Positions 1-9,941 of a DNA stretch of 64,000 bases are shown here, piece after piece. The DNA is taken from positions 762,201-826,200 of the forward strand of contig CM018608.1 of NCBI GenBank assembly GCA_009192285.1, read 5' to 3'. Source of the stretch: Morchella semilibera. Taxonomy: Eukaryota; Ascomycota; Pezizomycetes; Pezizales; Morchellaceae. A program made the translations under genes and the position numbers. Numbering within the stretch: position 1 is the first letter of the stretch; each line of letters starts with the position of its first letter. Under the pieces are notes generated by a model that saw nothing but the letters and a program-made list of their open reading frames with translations, ran no database searches and was not told the DNA's origin.

Positions 1-1100
1 ATAAATAATCGGAATTGCTTAACACTACCCATTTGAGTAGTACAAGTCTGTTAATCATGTTATGCATAATATTTTACGAAAAACTTTCAACAGATAAGGA
101 TAAGCAGAAATAAGCAGGAATATGTAATCAAAAGTGCCGATAAATATAAATAAGTACGGATAAGCGCTAATAGGCGTCATAAGTCTGATATTCCCTGCAT
201 GCTAGCCCAACAAATACGCAGAATAGATAGCGCCCCATATGACAAAGTGGGAGTAAATAAGCAAGGGATAACAGTAATAAGTGACGATAATTAGAAGAAG
301 TAAAAATAAGTATAGATTAGTGGTAATAAGTTGCAGCAAGTCTCGGCATTTAACAATTATTATACATTTCACATAGATGCACCAAACATCAACGGATTTA
401 GTTAATAATTTCATTGATATTATTACTTGAGATTTTATAATATTCTTGATGATATGTATATATTTATATATAATTCTTTGCAATCGCTATTCTGTTGTCC
501 TTCATACCTCAAATCATTTTCGAACTAAAGTAAAAGCTATCATATAAACTCCAAAGGCATGGTTTGTACCCAATCATTCCTTGTCAATAATTTAAGCGAC
601 TTATCTTTCTACAGAATAATTCAATGCCCGAGCAAATCGTTTCTGATAAAAACAATCACAACGGACCCAAGGAGATAATATCAATCTCAATCGTAATAAA
701 TAGGATACTTTGAGATTTTTCCCCAAAACCCATACTTACGTATCTAGATCCCTTTATCGTACCATATAGCTCAACAATGTCAATGCAATCAAGAGTTGCT
801 GAAACTCTACTACCGGATAATCAAAGCCAAGAAGATACGCAAATCATTCCCACCTACTATTCTTAAATGACGATGCAACAATTCCAGATACTCAAATCCC
901 CCGTGAACCTCAGCCTCCTCAACTACCAATTCTTTCGTTTTCAGATGCTGGCCAATGGAGTGTTGGATCACGTATTAATACACGAAGAAGATTGCTAGGA
1001 TCTATTCCCGAACATACTAGAGTGGGAGAATACGATTGTCGGGAAGAGCATTTACAATACCATTACATAGCGTTGAGGTATTACCAAATACTTACATATT
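1..1100. other. AT-rich stretch without a supported gene
   Basis: Strongly AT-rich sequence with runs of variants of 'aataagta/gataagca' between about 90 and 330 and many stops in all frames. The minus-strand ORF at 202-483 has low-complexity Ile/Tyr/Leu composition and no recognisable domain, so I do not call it. I see no RNA gene here. Confidence 0.5.
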
Positions 1101-1119
1101 TGAATACTTTCTCACATGC

Positions 1120-2200
1120 AATTAGGAAGAAACTCGTCACGCAATGATCCTTGGAGACAGGGGTGATGCCAGCAGGCAACATCCACGTCGTACTTCCGAT
1201 GATATTAATGCATGGCTCCTACAAGCACAAGCAGATGCTACGAACTCTTCTTCATCTATTTCTGCACCCGTATTTCCAGAATCTGTTACACGGGCAGTAG
1301 CGAAATAACTACCATGAGCCAACTTGAAAGACCTTCGTACCGCTTAAAAGATCAGGCACCAGAAATCCAAACAATCTTGAAGATCGCAAATGATGGAGTT
1401 GATGCATATACATTCCTTATGGAACCATTTAGTCTTCCAGATCCGTTGAATCTTGCATTACAAAAAAATTATGGCAGGAATCTGCAACCAAAGCCAAAAT
1501 GGATCCCCCGATCCTAAGTAACACCTACCTCAAGATTGTAGGTTATAAATTCCATTACTTGAATAAATGGTTATTAATTTTACAAGATGAAAGACTTTCA
1601 TGTTTATGCGAAATCTAGATTACTCAATCGAATGAAGTCAAAACTGGAAAGATCACTTATACGGATTCAGTGAACTATCAACCACAGAGAAAAAAACTGA
1701 ACGTGCAGTATATCTTTTGTATAAAGATAGATTCCTATGTCAACCAAAGCATTACGAGGTAATCAGATCTCTTTATAAAAATTAGCAAAAAAACTAATAA
1801 TTATCTCATATAGGATATTAAATTCTATTTTTTAGCTCCCGAATTGATTGAATTAATATATCCATATATATTACCATGATACCACCGGACGAGTTCGAAA
1901 AGATGATATATTTCTTGAACAAATAAATCATAAATTTATTTGTTTAGTTTCGACTGCCATATGGTATAATTTACGTCGAATATCATTAGGAAATCCAACG
2001 AAAGCAAAAACAATTGGGGCATTTTGGGGTACAAAAACAAAGATGTTTTAGGTAAGCTTGGTATCGAATTTAGCTTTTTCAAGTACTAAAATAGAAATAT
2101 TTTCTTAGCTACGTATACACGACTAAAAAATACTTAGGTGGATCGAAGGCCATCAGTTCAGGAGCATCTATTGAGACTTATCAAAGATGAATTACGACAA
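1120..2200 (+). pseudogene. Decayed coding remnants, possibly DUF6532-like
   Basis: Protein-like segments on the plus strand lie in different frames and are interrupted by stops. Examples are RLKDQAPEIQTILKIANDGV (around 1340-1400), TERAVYLLYKDRFLCQPKHY (around 1690-1758) and, after a possible short intron, FLAPELIELIYP (around 1832-1867), then CLVSTAIWYNLRRISLG (around 1946-1995). The order of a helical start, a 'ppe' block and a VSTAIWYNL-type block recalls the fungal DUF6532 family, whose function is unknown. That assignment is a weak inference from layout. No complete ORF remains. It lies beside the Tet-like dioxygenase remnant on the opposite strand, and both could be cargo of one old mobile element. 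Confidence 0.25.
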
Positions 2201-2449
2201 ATGGTAAAATCTTATAATTATTTTTTTATACTATGAATCTTAATATAGATGAGACTCGCAGATCGAAGAAAATTCAACAAATGATATCTCAACAAAAATT
2301 GAAGGACATCAAGATGATGACGATGATTTAGAAAGAGAGCTAAATCTCCGAAGGAAAAGAGTAAGGCCAGATGATCGGGATGAGATACAGCCCTAATGAA
2401 CCCAGTATTACCCCACCCCCATATCCATCGGGTCAAGGTACACCTTAAA

Positions 2450-2885
2450 ATGTACGTATTGAAATATCTGTATTGATCATATCAATATTACGATCATGAA
2501 TATCAGAAGCTAATATCTCTATTACTTTTAGAGCGATCAGAAGAATTGTGACGGTAACTTTTCATTCCTATATTTGTTTTTGAAAAGAAATATTTTTGCT
2601 ATAGGTTGTATTTAAATTATGTTATTTTTTTTTCTTGGATTAATCAATATATATATATGTCTACTCAATAGATTTGCGATTATGAATCTTCGAATCTAGC
2701 CTAGATCGGAAATCCGATCGATGCGATAATTTAATTTAAAATCCTATCTTATACAATCTTTCCATTTAAAATACATGCTGAACACAAAGCAGATCGATAT
2801 TTCCGTTACGAAGTTCCGGTAATCCTTCTAACAACTCCTTCAATCTAACTACATTATCTTTAACATTTGCTACCCCTATTTGAAT
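2450..2885. other. AT-rich spacer between two gene remnants
   Basis: AT-rich with no ORF of note and no recognised RNA or repeat. It separates the plus-strand remnants from the 3' end of the minus-strand Tet-like gene. Confidence 0.4.
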
Positions 2886-2889
2886 AGCA

Positions 2890-4560
2890 TTTTTGTACTC
2901 TTGATATTTAGCTGTTTATTCACTTGACATGTAGTTGCATATCTTGTAAATCCCGATCCCGAAACCGCCCGTTGCGGACCGTACGCGTGGATCATCCTGG
3001 TCCCCGGACCACACCAACGATCTCCGTAATTCCATCGATCGTTGCGAAATCAATTAGCGTTTTATAGATAGTACAGTAGAAGAAGTGTCCATAGGGAATT
3101 GGTAGCCATCAGAGAACGCGAACGATCGAACCGTCCGATGTCCGAATAGGTGCCCATATTCCAGATGTATATTTAGAGACATCGTTGTCTCGGTGGCGAT
3201 TTATTCCGAAATCCACCATAGGTATAAGCAACTTGTGGTGTGAAAAGAGTCTCATTCTTTAAGAATATAGCCGACTCCGTTCCGTAATCGATGCCGAGGA
3301 GTGGTAGCTTTAGTTCCCGGACTTGCTGTTGCCTTTGCCGAAAGAATGCCGGTGCCATATCGAGAAAGCTTCTACCGAGATTGCGATGAAATCGTAGCGC
3401 TTGCGAGAAATGTTCAGATAGTGTATCTGGACATATGTTTTTATTCATTGCGTATGTACCGAAATCCCAACCCGATTCCGTTCCGGCGCGATATCCTATA
3501 GATTTCATGACACCACCAGTCTGGGCATGATTGCATTTAATTTCTGAGTGAAATTTTTGATCTTTTTGAACATAATTGAAGTTAAATTGTAGTTCCGATA
3601 AGCGTTCCGGTGCGAGATCTTTAAAGAGAGTAATTTTGTAGATTATTCGAACTTCTCTGGAAGCCGAATCGATAATGTATACCGTCTTCGATTGGTCTCC
3701 GATAATTCGTTTAAATTTGCGATCATTCCAGATAGTATCATTATATGTCCATTCCTTCCCAAACATTTCCGTAGCGATCTTTTCGTCCCGTTTACGATGC
3801 ATGAGAAATACCGATTCCGATTCAACATCTAAGAAGAGGGGTATTAGTAGAGTTGATAATATCAATATAGAATCTAATTACCTTCTGGTTTCTTATCAAT
3901 GAAATCCAGAGCTGAGTTCCGTTCGATATCGATCTCTAGCTTGCGATTAGATTTGCGTTTGTTGCGTTTTGCGAGTTTACGATTTTGACGTTGGGTATTG
4001 GCGATCCTATGCCAGTATGTTGTTTGTTTTTTGATTTCGTGACGTATTGCAAAGTGACGATTCGATGCGATATTGATCCCTCTTCACGCGTTCAGCGATC
4101 CTGTGGCCCGCTTACTGCATCATCGAGGCAGACCTGATGAGCCGATGTGATGCTCTTCCGCGTTTCAGCGACACGCTATACTAGGATCATCGAGGCGACC
4201 GAAGGGATAGATGTTTCTCTCCCGCGTTCAGCGACACGCTTACTAGCATCATCGAGGCCGACCGATGGAGGCGATAAGGTTCTCTTCGCGTGCGTTCGAT
4301 CGAACACGCTACTAGCATTCAATCAGGAGCGACCGAGCATGAGCGATAGAGTCCTCTATCCGCAGTTCCCTAGATCCGACACCGCTTACTAGCATCATCG
4401 AGGCGACCGAAGGCGATGTGATCCTCTCTGCGTTCAGCGACACGCTTACTAGCATCATCGAGGCGACCGAAGCCGATAGAGTTCTCTCCGCGTTCAGCGA
4501 CACGCTTACTAGCATCATCGAGGCGACCGAGTGTGTTGCGAGATTTGCGATAATCCATAC
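2890..4560 (-). pseudogene. Tet-like 2OG-Fe(II) dioxygenase gene, apparently broken
   Basis: A spliced minus-strand reading can be followed. An upstream exon (about 4085-3882) encodes a basic region (HEIKKQTTYWHRIAN...). A 53-nt intron (3881-3829) with good GT-AG ends follows. A 3' exon, open to 3173, contains GGVMKSIGYRAG, LGRSFLDMAPAFF and YTYGGFRNK. In a neighbouring frame the similarity goes on with HRDNDVSKYTSGIW (H at 3193-3195, D at 3187-3189), FATIDGITEIV, WCGPGTRMIHAYG (second H at 2987-2989) and TTCQVNKQL. This order matches the fungal Tet-like 2OG-Fe(II) oxygenase domain (PF20515 type): an HxD iron motif and a distal His after the 'GFxNxxHxD' block. Related TET/JBP-like proteins in mushrooms often travel with KDZ DNA transposons. 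At least two or three frame changes separate the conserved blocks, so the copy is probably dead or the assembly carries indels. Family assignment is from memory. Confidence 0.5.
4090..4535. repeat. 60-bp minisatellite, about seven copies, probably coding (20-aa repeat)
   Basis: The core 'cacgcttactagcatcatcga' region recurs about every 60 bp. The cleanest units start near 4437 and 4497, and copies to the left carry more indels and substitutions. The period is a multiple of three. On the minus strand, where the three cleanest units stay open (4558-4370), it encodes a 20-residue repeat containing RLDDASKRVAER. It lies just upstream, on the same strand, of the Tet-like dioxygenase remnant, so it may be an N-terminal repeat region of that gene. 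The indel-rich copies break the frame. Confidence 0.75.
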
Positions 4561-4789
4561 AGAATATTTAAGATATGGTATGAATATTGGGGAATGTTAC
4601 TGCTATATATATAGAAAATTGATATGATTGATTTGTTAAGTCCTATTATAATATCAGATGCCTATTCGTAGTGGCTTATATCTTAGTCAGTTTTTATGCT
4701 AACGTAACGATTAGTAGTTCAGGACAAAGCTACAAATGCGTACTTCTATTTACCAATTTCAACAATATGAATTGATACTTATGCATTGT

Positions 4790-6590
4790 GCTAATCAGGA
4801 AATAGTAAGGCTCAGCGGCATGGAGTTTTATAGTACTGGATTTTTACCATTTCCTGAATAGCGTCATGTACAGGCGTCACACATAATCGTTGTAGTGTGG
4901 GGGTGAAGTATTATCTTTTGGTTTCATTTTGAGCTTAAAATTGCCAGATTAGCACAAAAACTGACTGAGCTATGAGGCTTTTACTATAGTGGCGGGATTT
5001 TACTATTTCCTGAATGGTTACATTCACAAGCGTCCCACGCAACCGTTATGGTATGGGGGTGAAGCAGTACTTCTTAGCTTTATTCTGCATCAAAAATCCC
5101 CATGTTAGCACAAAAACTGACTGAGTTATTAAGCTTTGACTAATAGATTCCTATAGTGCCGGGTTTCTTACCAATTCCTTACTAGCGTCATGCACAGGCA
5201 TCACACCCAATCGTTGACATATGGAAATAAAGGTACTGCTTTTTAGCTTCATTTTGAGCCAAAAATTACCAGGTAAGCTAAAAACTGACTGAGCTATGCA
5301 AGCCTCAAAATATAGTAGCGGGTTTTAATTCTTTCTTATGAATAGCGCCGAATGTACAGGGCGTCACAGCCTAGTCGTTAGATCAACCTGGAATAAAGAG
5401 TTACTGCCGGCTTTTTAGCTTCGATTTTGCAGCCTAAAAATGATCGTAGCGACACAAAACTGAACCCTTGAATTATATGTGTCGGGTTATTTTTTCTACC
5501 TCTTGTCCTTCAATAGCTGCTGATCGAGTACAGGCACCACACCCAATCGTTGAACACCTGGGAAATATAAAGTACTGCTTTTTTAGCTTCATTTTGGAGC
5601 CAAGAATCGCCAGGTTAGCACAAAAACTGACTGGGTTATGAACCCTTGATTATAGTGGCGGGTTTTTTACTCTTTCCTTAATAGCGGCCATGTACAGGCA
5701 CCACACCCAATCGTTGACACCTGGAAATAAAAAGTACTGCTTTTTAGCTTCATTTTGAGCCAAGAATCGCCAGGTTAGCACAAAAACTGACTGGGTTATG
5801 AACCCTTGATTATAGTGGCGGGTTTTTTACTCTTTCCTTAATAGCGCCATGTACAGGCACCACACCCAATCGTTGACACCTGGAAATAAAAGTACTGCTT
5901 TTAGCTTCATTTTGAGCCAAGAATCGCCAGGTTAGCACAAAAACTGACTGGGTTATGAACCCTTGATTATAGTGGCGGGTTTTTTACTCTTTCCTTAATA
6001 GCGCCATGTACAGGCACCACACCCAATCGTTGACACCTGGAAATAAAAGTACTGCTTTTTAGCTTCATTTTGAGCCAGAATCGCCAGGTTAGCACAAAAA
6101 CTGACTGGGTTATGAACCCTTGATTATAGTGGCGGGTTTTTTACTCTTTCCTTAATGCACCATGTACAGGTCACCCAATCGTTGACACCTGGAAAAAAAG
6201 TACTGTTTTTAGCTTCATTTTGAGCCAGGAATCGCCAGTTAGCACAAAAACTGACTGGGTTATGACCCTTGATTATAGTGGCGGGTTTTTTACTCTTTCC
6301 TTGATAGCGCCATGTACAGGCACCACACCCAATCGTTGATACTGGAAATAAAAGTACTTTTTTAGCTTCATTCTGAGCCAGAATCGCAGGTTAGCACAAA
6401 AACTGACTGAGCTATGAACCCTTGACTATAGTGGCGGTTTTTACTCTTTCCTGTACAGTGCTATTACAGGCGTCACACTCAATCGTTGACAATGGAAATG
6501 AAAGCCTATTTTTAGCTTCATTCTGAGCCATAAATCGCCAGGTTAGCGCAAAAACTGACGGAGATATGAACCCTTGACTAATGCAATGGA
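4790..6590. repeat. Satellite array, about 157-bp unit, about 12 copies
   Basis: The anchor 'agcacaaaaactgactg' or its variants start near 4951, 5107, 5275, 5448, 5617, 5777, 5934, 6091, 6241, 6393 and 6544. Spacing is 150-173 bp, with 157 bp most common. Each unit also carries 'ccaatcgttgacacctggaa' and 'tagtggcgggttttttactc'. Copies at 5617-6240 are nearly identical to each other, and the outer ones are more diverged. There is no ORF. The unit is much longer than a CRISPR repeat and leaves no unique spacers. Confidence 0.9.
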
Positions 6591-6757
6591 CTCTGCATTA
6601 GTCAAGGGTTCATATCTCCGTCAGTTTTTGCGCTAACCTGGCGATTTATGGCTCAGAATGAAGCTAAAAAGTAGTGCTTTCATTTCCATGTGTCAACGAT
6701 TGAGTGTGACGCCTGTACATAGCGCTGTACAGGAAAGAGTAAAAACCCGGCGCTATA
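6430..6757. repeat. Palindromic junction: last satellite unit inverted
   Basis: The arms 6510-6585 and 6594-6669 are perfect or almost perfect reverse complements around an 8-nt centre (6586-6593). Weaker complementarity continues outward to about 6430 and 6757, so one whole satellite unit faces its mirror copy. The array ends here. The right arm carries 'gctatataata' (about 6750-6760), a TATA-like sequence, next to the following ORF. It could be a real fold-back duplication or an assembly fold-back artefact. Confidence 0.85.
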
Positions 6758-6761
6758 TAAT

Positions 6762-7457
6762 ATGGCTTATGCCTTCATATTTCCTCCTTTTGACAGCAAC
6801 AACAATGTCTACCTCCTCTACCTCCTTTACCTCCTCTACCCCTCCTGGCCTGTCCGTAATGGAGTGCCAGTTTGGGACAAATTTATCAATAAACATCGAG
6901 CTGATTGGCTTGATCGTGCCTTTCGTTTACCCAGCCTCCATAACTCTATACAAATCAATACTCCTATGTGTACAACATGTATTTCTGCTCTACAAGATCG
7001 TGGTCGCGAGTTCTGTGTGCAGAAACTTGATCCTACCAACCGAGTCATCTCCTCCTGTAACAACTGTTTACGTAATGGTCGCAAATGCTCTTTAAACCCC
7101 CGAGCCCTTAAGCGATCAGTCATTAGTCTCCTCTCCGATGAAGAGGATACTAGCAGCGATAGTCATTCTCCACCTCAACAGAACATCAAACGATTCCTAC
7201 AAGATAAAGAAATCAAGAAAGAGGAAGTAAATAAAGAAGGAGGGACCGAGGGAAAGAGAAAAAAACTTCTAAAGGAAATGAAATGCCATCTGGAGAGGAA
7301 AATGAGTTTCATCGATCAGATTGAAATAGCTAAGTATGAACAGGAAACTATGCGGGAGGAATACAAAAAACAAATTACCAGTTGTAAAAATCAGATTTCT
7401 AGAATAGATATGCTTGTATTGGAGCTTAGTGAAGAGCTACTTAAGTTGGATCTATAA
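6762..7457 (+). CDS. Small protein with Cys cluster and C-terminal coiled coil
   Basis: Open frame of 231 codons with no family I recognise. From about residue 69 there is a cysteine cluster, CX2C-X11-C-X13-C-X2-C-X6-C, probably metal-binding. Its last part resembles half of a Zn2Cys6 cluster, but the spacing does not fit the classic fungal transcription-factor domain. A Ser/Asp-rich linker follows. Residues about 140-231 are rich in Lys and Glu with heptad-like spacing and probably form a coiled coil. The first ATG (6762) abuts a TATA-like sequence at the end of the palindromic satellite copy, so translation more plausibly starts later, for example at the ATG at 6966 just before the cysteines. 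The gene may belong to the same accessory block as the Tet-like remnant. Function is unknown. Confidence 0.45.
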   Translation: MAYAFIFPPFDSNNNVYLLYLLYLLYPSWPVRNGVPVWDKFINKHRADWLDRAFRLPSLHNSIQINTPMCTTCISALQDRGREFCVQKLDPTNRVISSCNNCLRNGRKCSLNPRALKRSVISLLSDEEDTSSDSHSPPQQNIKRFLQDKEIKKEEVNKEGGTEGKRKKLLKEMKCHLERKMSFIDQIEIAKYEQETMREEYKKQITSCKNQISRIDMLVLELSEELLKLDL

Positions 7458-7639
7458 TAGTTTGGTCATGTAATTAAATTAACAGTTCGCTCCTGGACAT
7501 GTCAGCATCGGCTCCCAGCACCTGCGCGTCAACCCTAGTTATCTATTTACATACAGGTAGTCTTGTGCCCAGCCTTTCTCTGCTGTGCGACAACAAATCA
7601 ACAGTCTGGGAACGAGACTTATGGTGCGGTAAATGTTTC

Positions 7640-7990
7640 AAAAGTAATTTTGCCAACGGTGGTAAATTATTTTACCACCGGTGGTGAAAATAATACCCAC
7701 ATTTATACCTTAAAATGGATAAAAGCACAGACTTTCTGGCCAAAAGGGGCTATATAATGCCAATCATATATGAACATTGTCCACCGGTGGGGAAATTCAC
7801 CACTGGTGGCAGGTATTTTACCACCGGTGGGAAAGCTTTATGAATATTCACTAACGTAGCATAAAGACTAAAACTTAGCATTTATACTGGTACAGGGACT
7901 GGAATTCAGCACTGATACCACCGGTGGTAAATAGTTTATCAACCGTTGGTGAAATTACTTTTGACACGTTTACCGCTCCATACGAGACTC
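7640..7990. repeat. Dispersed repeat rich in the palindrome CCACCGGTGG
   Basis: The 10-bp palindrome or close variants occur at 7675-7684, 7781-7790, 7799-7808 (one change), 7821-7830, 7918-7927 and 7940-7949 (variant), often flanked by 'ttta' and 'gaaa'. The 3' part 'accggtggtaaa...ttgacacgttta' recurs near 21915-21950, so this is a repeat family and not a one-off promoter. Confidence 0.6.
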
Positions 7991-8678
7991 GACTACCAAT
8001 TAGGTATCTCCACCTCCACCACAGCTTCTCACCGCACGGTTATGGTGACCCCTTTACTTCTGGTGTTAATCTAATTTGTGTACTTGAGAGAGTTGGAAAA
8101 AATGGTCTGGTCTGTGGCCAGGGTGGTCTTTCTCCCTTCTAGAGACCGCCGTGTATACGTGTATCTATCTATCTACTACTACATGGAACCAACTCTTTGA
8201 CTCTCGACAACCTCAAGAATCAAGAATCACTCTCCTCCACCACTGTTACTTTCTTGGGCACCAGCACCAGCACCACATATCTTTTGGTAAGCTACACTAC
8301 CCCCTGGTGAGTGGACGGATGAAGTATCAATCAATCAATCAATCATGGTGGGTGGATTGTCAGAATGTGTCCCCGAGTGATGTCTCATGCTGCACAGATC
8401 AGGCAGACACCACCGGGTTTCAAATCCAATCAACAACTAACAAGACGACATAGATACACGTAATTACATGTGCTCTACTCTGCATGCGCCTTCGTTAATT
8501 TTTAAAACTTATGTACGGTTTTCTTCACCTCATGGCCCGTGCATGACCAAGCATTGAAAACACGACCGCATGAACAATCACTAACAACTCCCCATGTCAT
8601 GTAGGTACAACAGCTTTACACATCTTGAAGAGTCTAATCAACACCCACCTATACTCTATCTATATACATATATTCCTC
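7991..8678. other. Spacer upstream of MDM12
   Basis: No supported gene. It contains a short (tcaa)n tract at about 8328-8346. The short ORFs at 7924-8142 and 8151-8453 lack recognisable domains and conserved composition. The MDM12 promoter and 5' UTR must lie in its last few hundred bases. Confidence 0.4.
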
Positions 8679-9941
8679 ATGTCAATAGACCTAAACTGGG
8701 AAACCCTTACCGCAGGCCCTGACGGTGCCCGTTACGCTGAACGAGTCCGTGACTTTGTTCATGCCAAGTTCCAGACTATCCCATTCCCAAAGTTCATCAA
8801 ATCCGTCCAGGTTCACTCCTTCACCTTTGGCACAGTCCCACCTGACATCGAGATCAAGGAGATCTGCGACCCTTACCCAGAGTTCTACGAGGAGGACGAG
8901 GACGACTATGCCGAGAGCGACTCGGACGGCGAGGACGACGCGGCGTACTCATTGAAGTTGGAACGGGAGCGCCGGCGCAGAGAGCGCCGCAATGATGGCT
9001 CCGGGAGCGCGCCGAGTACACCGAGCATACAACCGCCACCGTACTCGCTCGACGGGGGGCGGGCCAGTGGGCCCGGCGCGATTGCGGGCTTCCGTGGGGC
9101 ATTCTCGCCAGGCATTCCGGATACGTTTCCGGGGCGGGTTGGCGTGACGGGGGTCTCGACGCCGCTCTTCAACCGTGCGGGGAGCAGCTCGAACCTTCAC
9201 TACTTTCATTCCGCGCTCTCCACTGGCTTCACCGCCGGAAGCAATACCCCCACTCTCTCCGCCTTCGTCTCGCCTCCCCCATCAATCATCCCTCCACGCA
9301 CATCCAGAACCGCTGCATCGACCGGTTCCTTTCCCTCCCCACCTTCAACTGCAGACTCTGACCACGGCGGCAACTCCTCCCCCAATCCGAACGCCGGCGA
9401 TCCCACAACACCTCCACCACTGCAGTCGTCGTCCTCCCACCACCACAACAACAGTGACGACGATGATGGCCATTCACCTCTCCGCCGCTCCTCCGCCGCA
9501 TCGGTGCTTCCGCGCCTCCGCGAGCCGCGAGACGAGGACACGCAGATCATCTCCCGCGTGCGCTACGCCGGTGACGTGCGGCTAGAGCTAACGGCCGAGC
9601 TGCTGCTCGAGTACCCGGTCAGCGCGTTCGCCGCGCTGCCCGTGCGCCTCGTCGTCACTGGCTGCAAGTTTGACGGCCTTGCGTGTCTGGCGTACATCCG
9701 CCGGCGCGCGCACTTCTGCTTTTTGGATGATGAGCGTGGTGGCGCTGTCGGTGGGGAGGAGCTAAGTGGAGGGCCAAGCTTACTCAAGGAGATCAAGGTA
9801 GAGAGCGAGATTGGGGAGAAGGGCAAGGGGAAACAAGTCCTGAAGAATGTGGGGAAGGTGGAGAGGTTTGTACTTGAGCAGGTCAGGAGGATCTTTGAAG
9901 AGGAATTTGTCTTTCCGAGTAGTTGGACGTTTTTAGTGTAG
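8679..9941 (+). CDS. MDM12: Mdm12, ERMES complex subunit
   Basis: A single exon encodes about 420 residues, the usual length for filamentous-fungal Mdm12. It is the cytosolic SMP-domain subunit that bridges Mmm1 (ER) and Mdm34 (mitochondrial outer membrane) in the ER-mitochondria encounter structure and carries phospholipids. The start is the ATG of MSIDLNWETL, the canonical N-terminus; the open frame runs 18 codons further upstream without similarity. The SMP half 1 includes FIKSVQVHSFTFG and ICDPYPEFYEE. An acidic patch (about residues 73-90) and a long Ser/Pro-rich insert (about 105-290) follow, typical of filamentous fungi. SMP half 2 contains DVRLELTAELLLEYP, LVVTGCKFDGLACLAYI and the C-terminal FVFPSSWTFLV. 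No intron is needed. Confidence 0.95.
   Translation: MSIDLNWETLTAGPDGARYAERVRDFVHAKFQTIPFPKFIKSVQVHSFTFGTVPPDIEIKEICDPYPEFYEEDEDDYAESDSDGEDDAAYSLKLERERRRRERRNDGSGSAPSTPSIQPPPYSLDGGRASGPGAIAGFRGAFSPGIPDTFPGRVGVTGVSTPLFNRAGSSSNLHYFHSALSTGFTAGSNTPTLSAFVSPPPSIIPPRTSRTAASTGSFPSPPSTADSDHGGNSSPNPNAGDPTTPPPLQSSSSHHHNNSDDDDGHSPLRRSSAASVLPRLREPRDEDTQIISRVRYAGDVRLELTAELLLEYPVSAFAALPVRLVVTGCKFDGLACLAYIRRRAHFCFLDDERGGAVGGEELSGGPSLLKEIKVESEIGEKGKGKQVLKNVGKVERFVLEQVRRIFEEEFVFPSSWTFLV

Noticed and set aside
202-483. 93-aa Ile/Tyr/Leu-rich ORF
   Set aside because: Composition reflects AT-rich DNA; no signal or domain pattern beyond random hydrophobicity.
4790-6590. CRISPR-like array
   Set aside because: The whole unit of about 157 bp is repeated with no unique spacers, and the genome is eukaryotic.
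1-6600. Centromere or telomere
   Set aside because: AT-richness and satellites are suggestive, but no telomeric repeat is seen and nothing in one window can show centromere function.
9175-9585. Overlapping ORFs on both strands inside MDM12
   Set aside because: Fall entirely within the low-complexity insert of MDM12 and have skewed composition.
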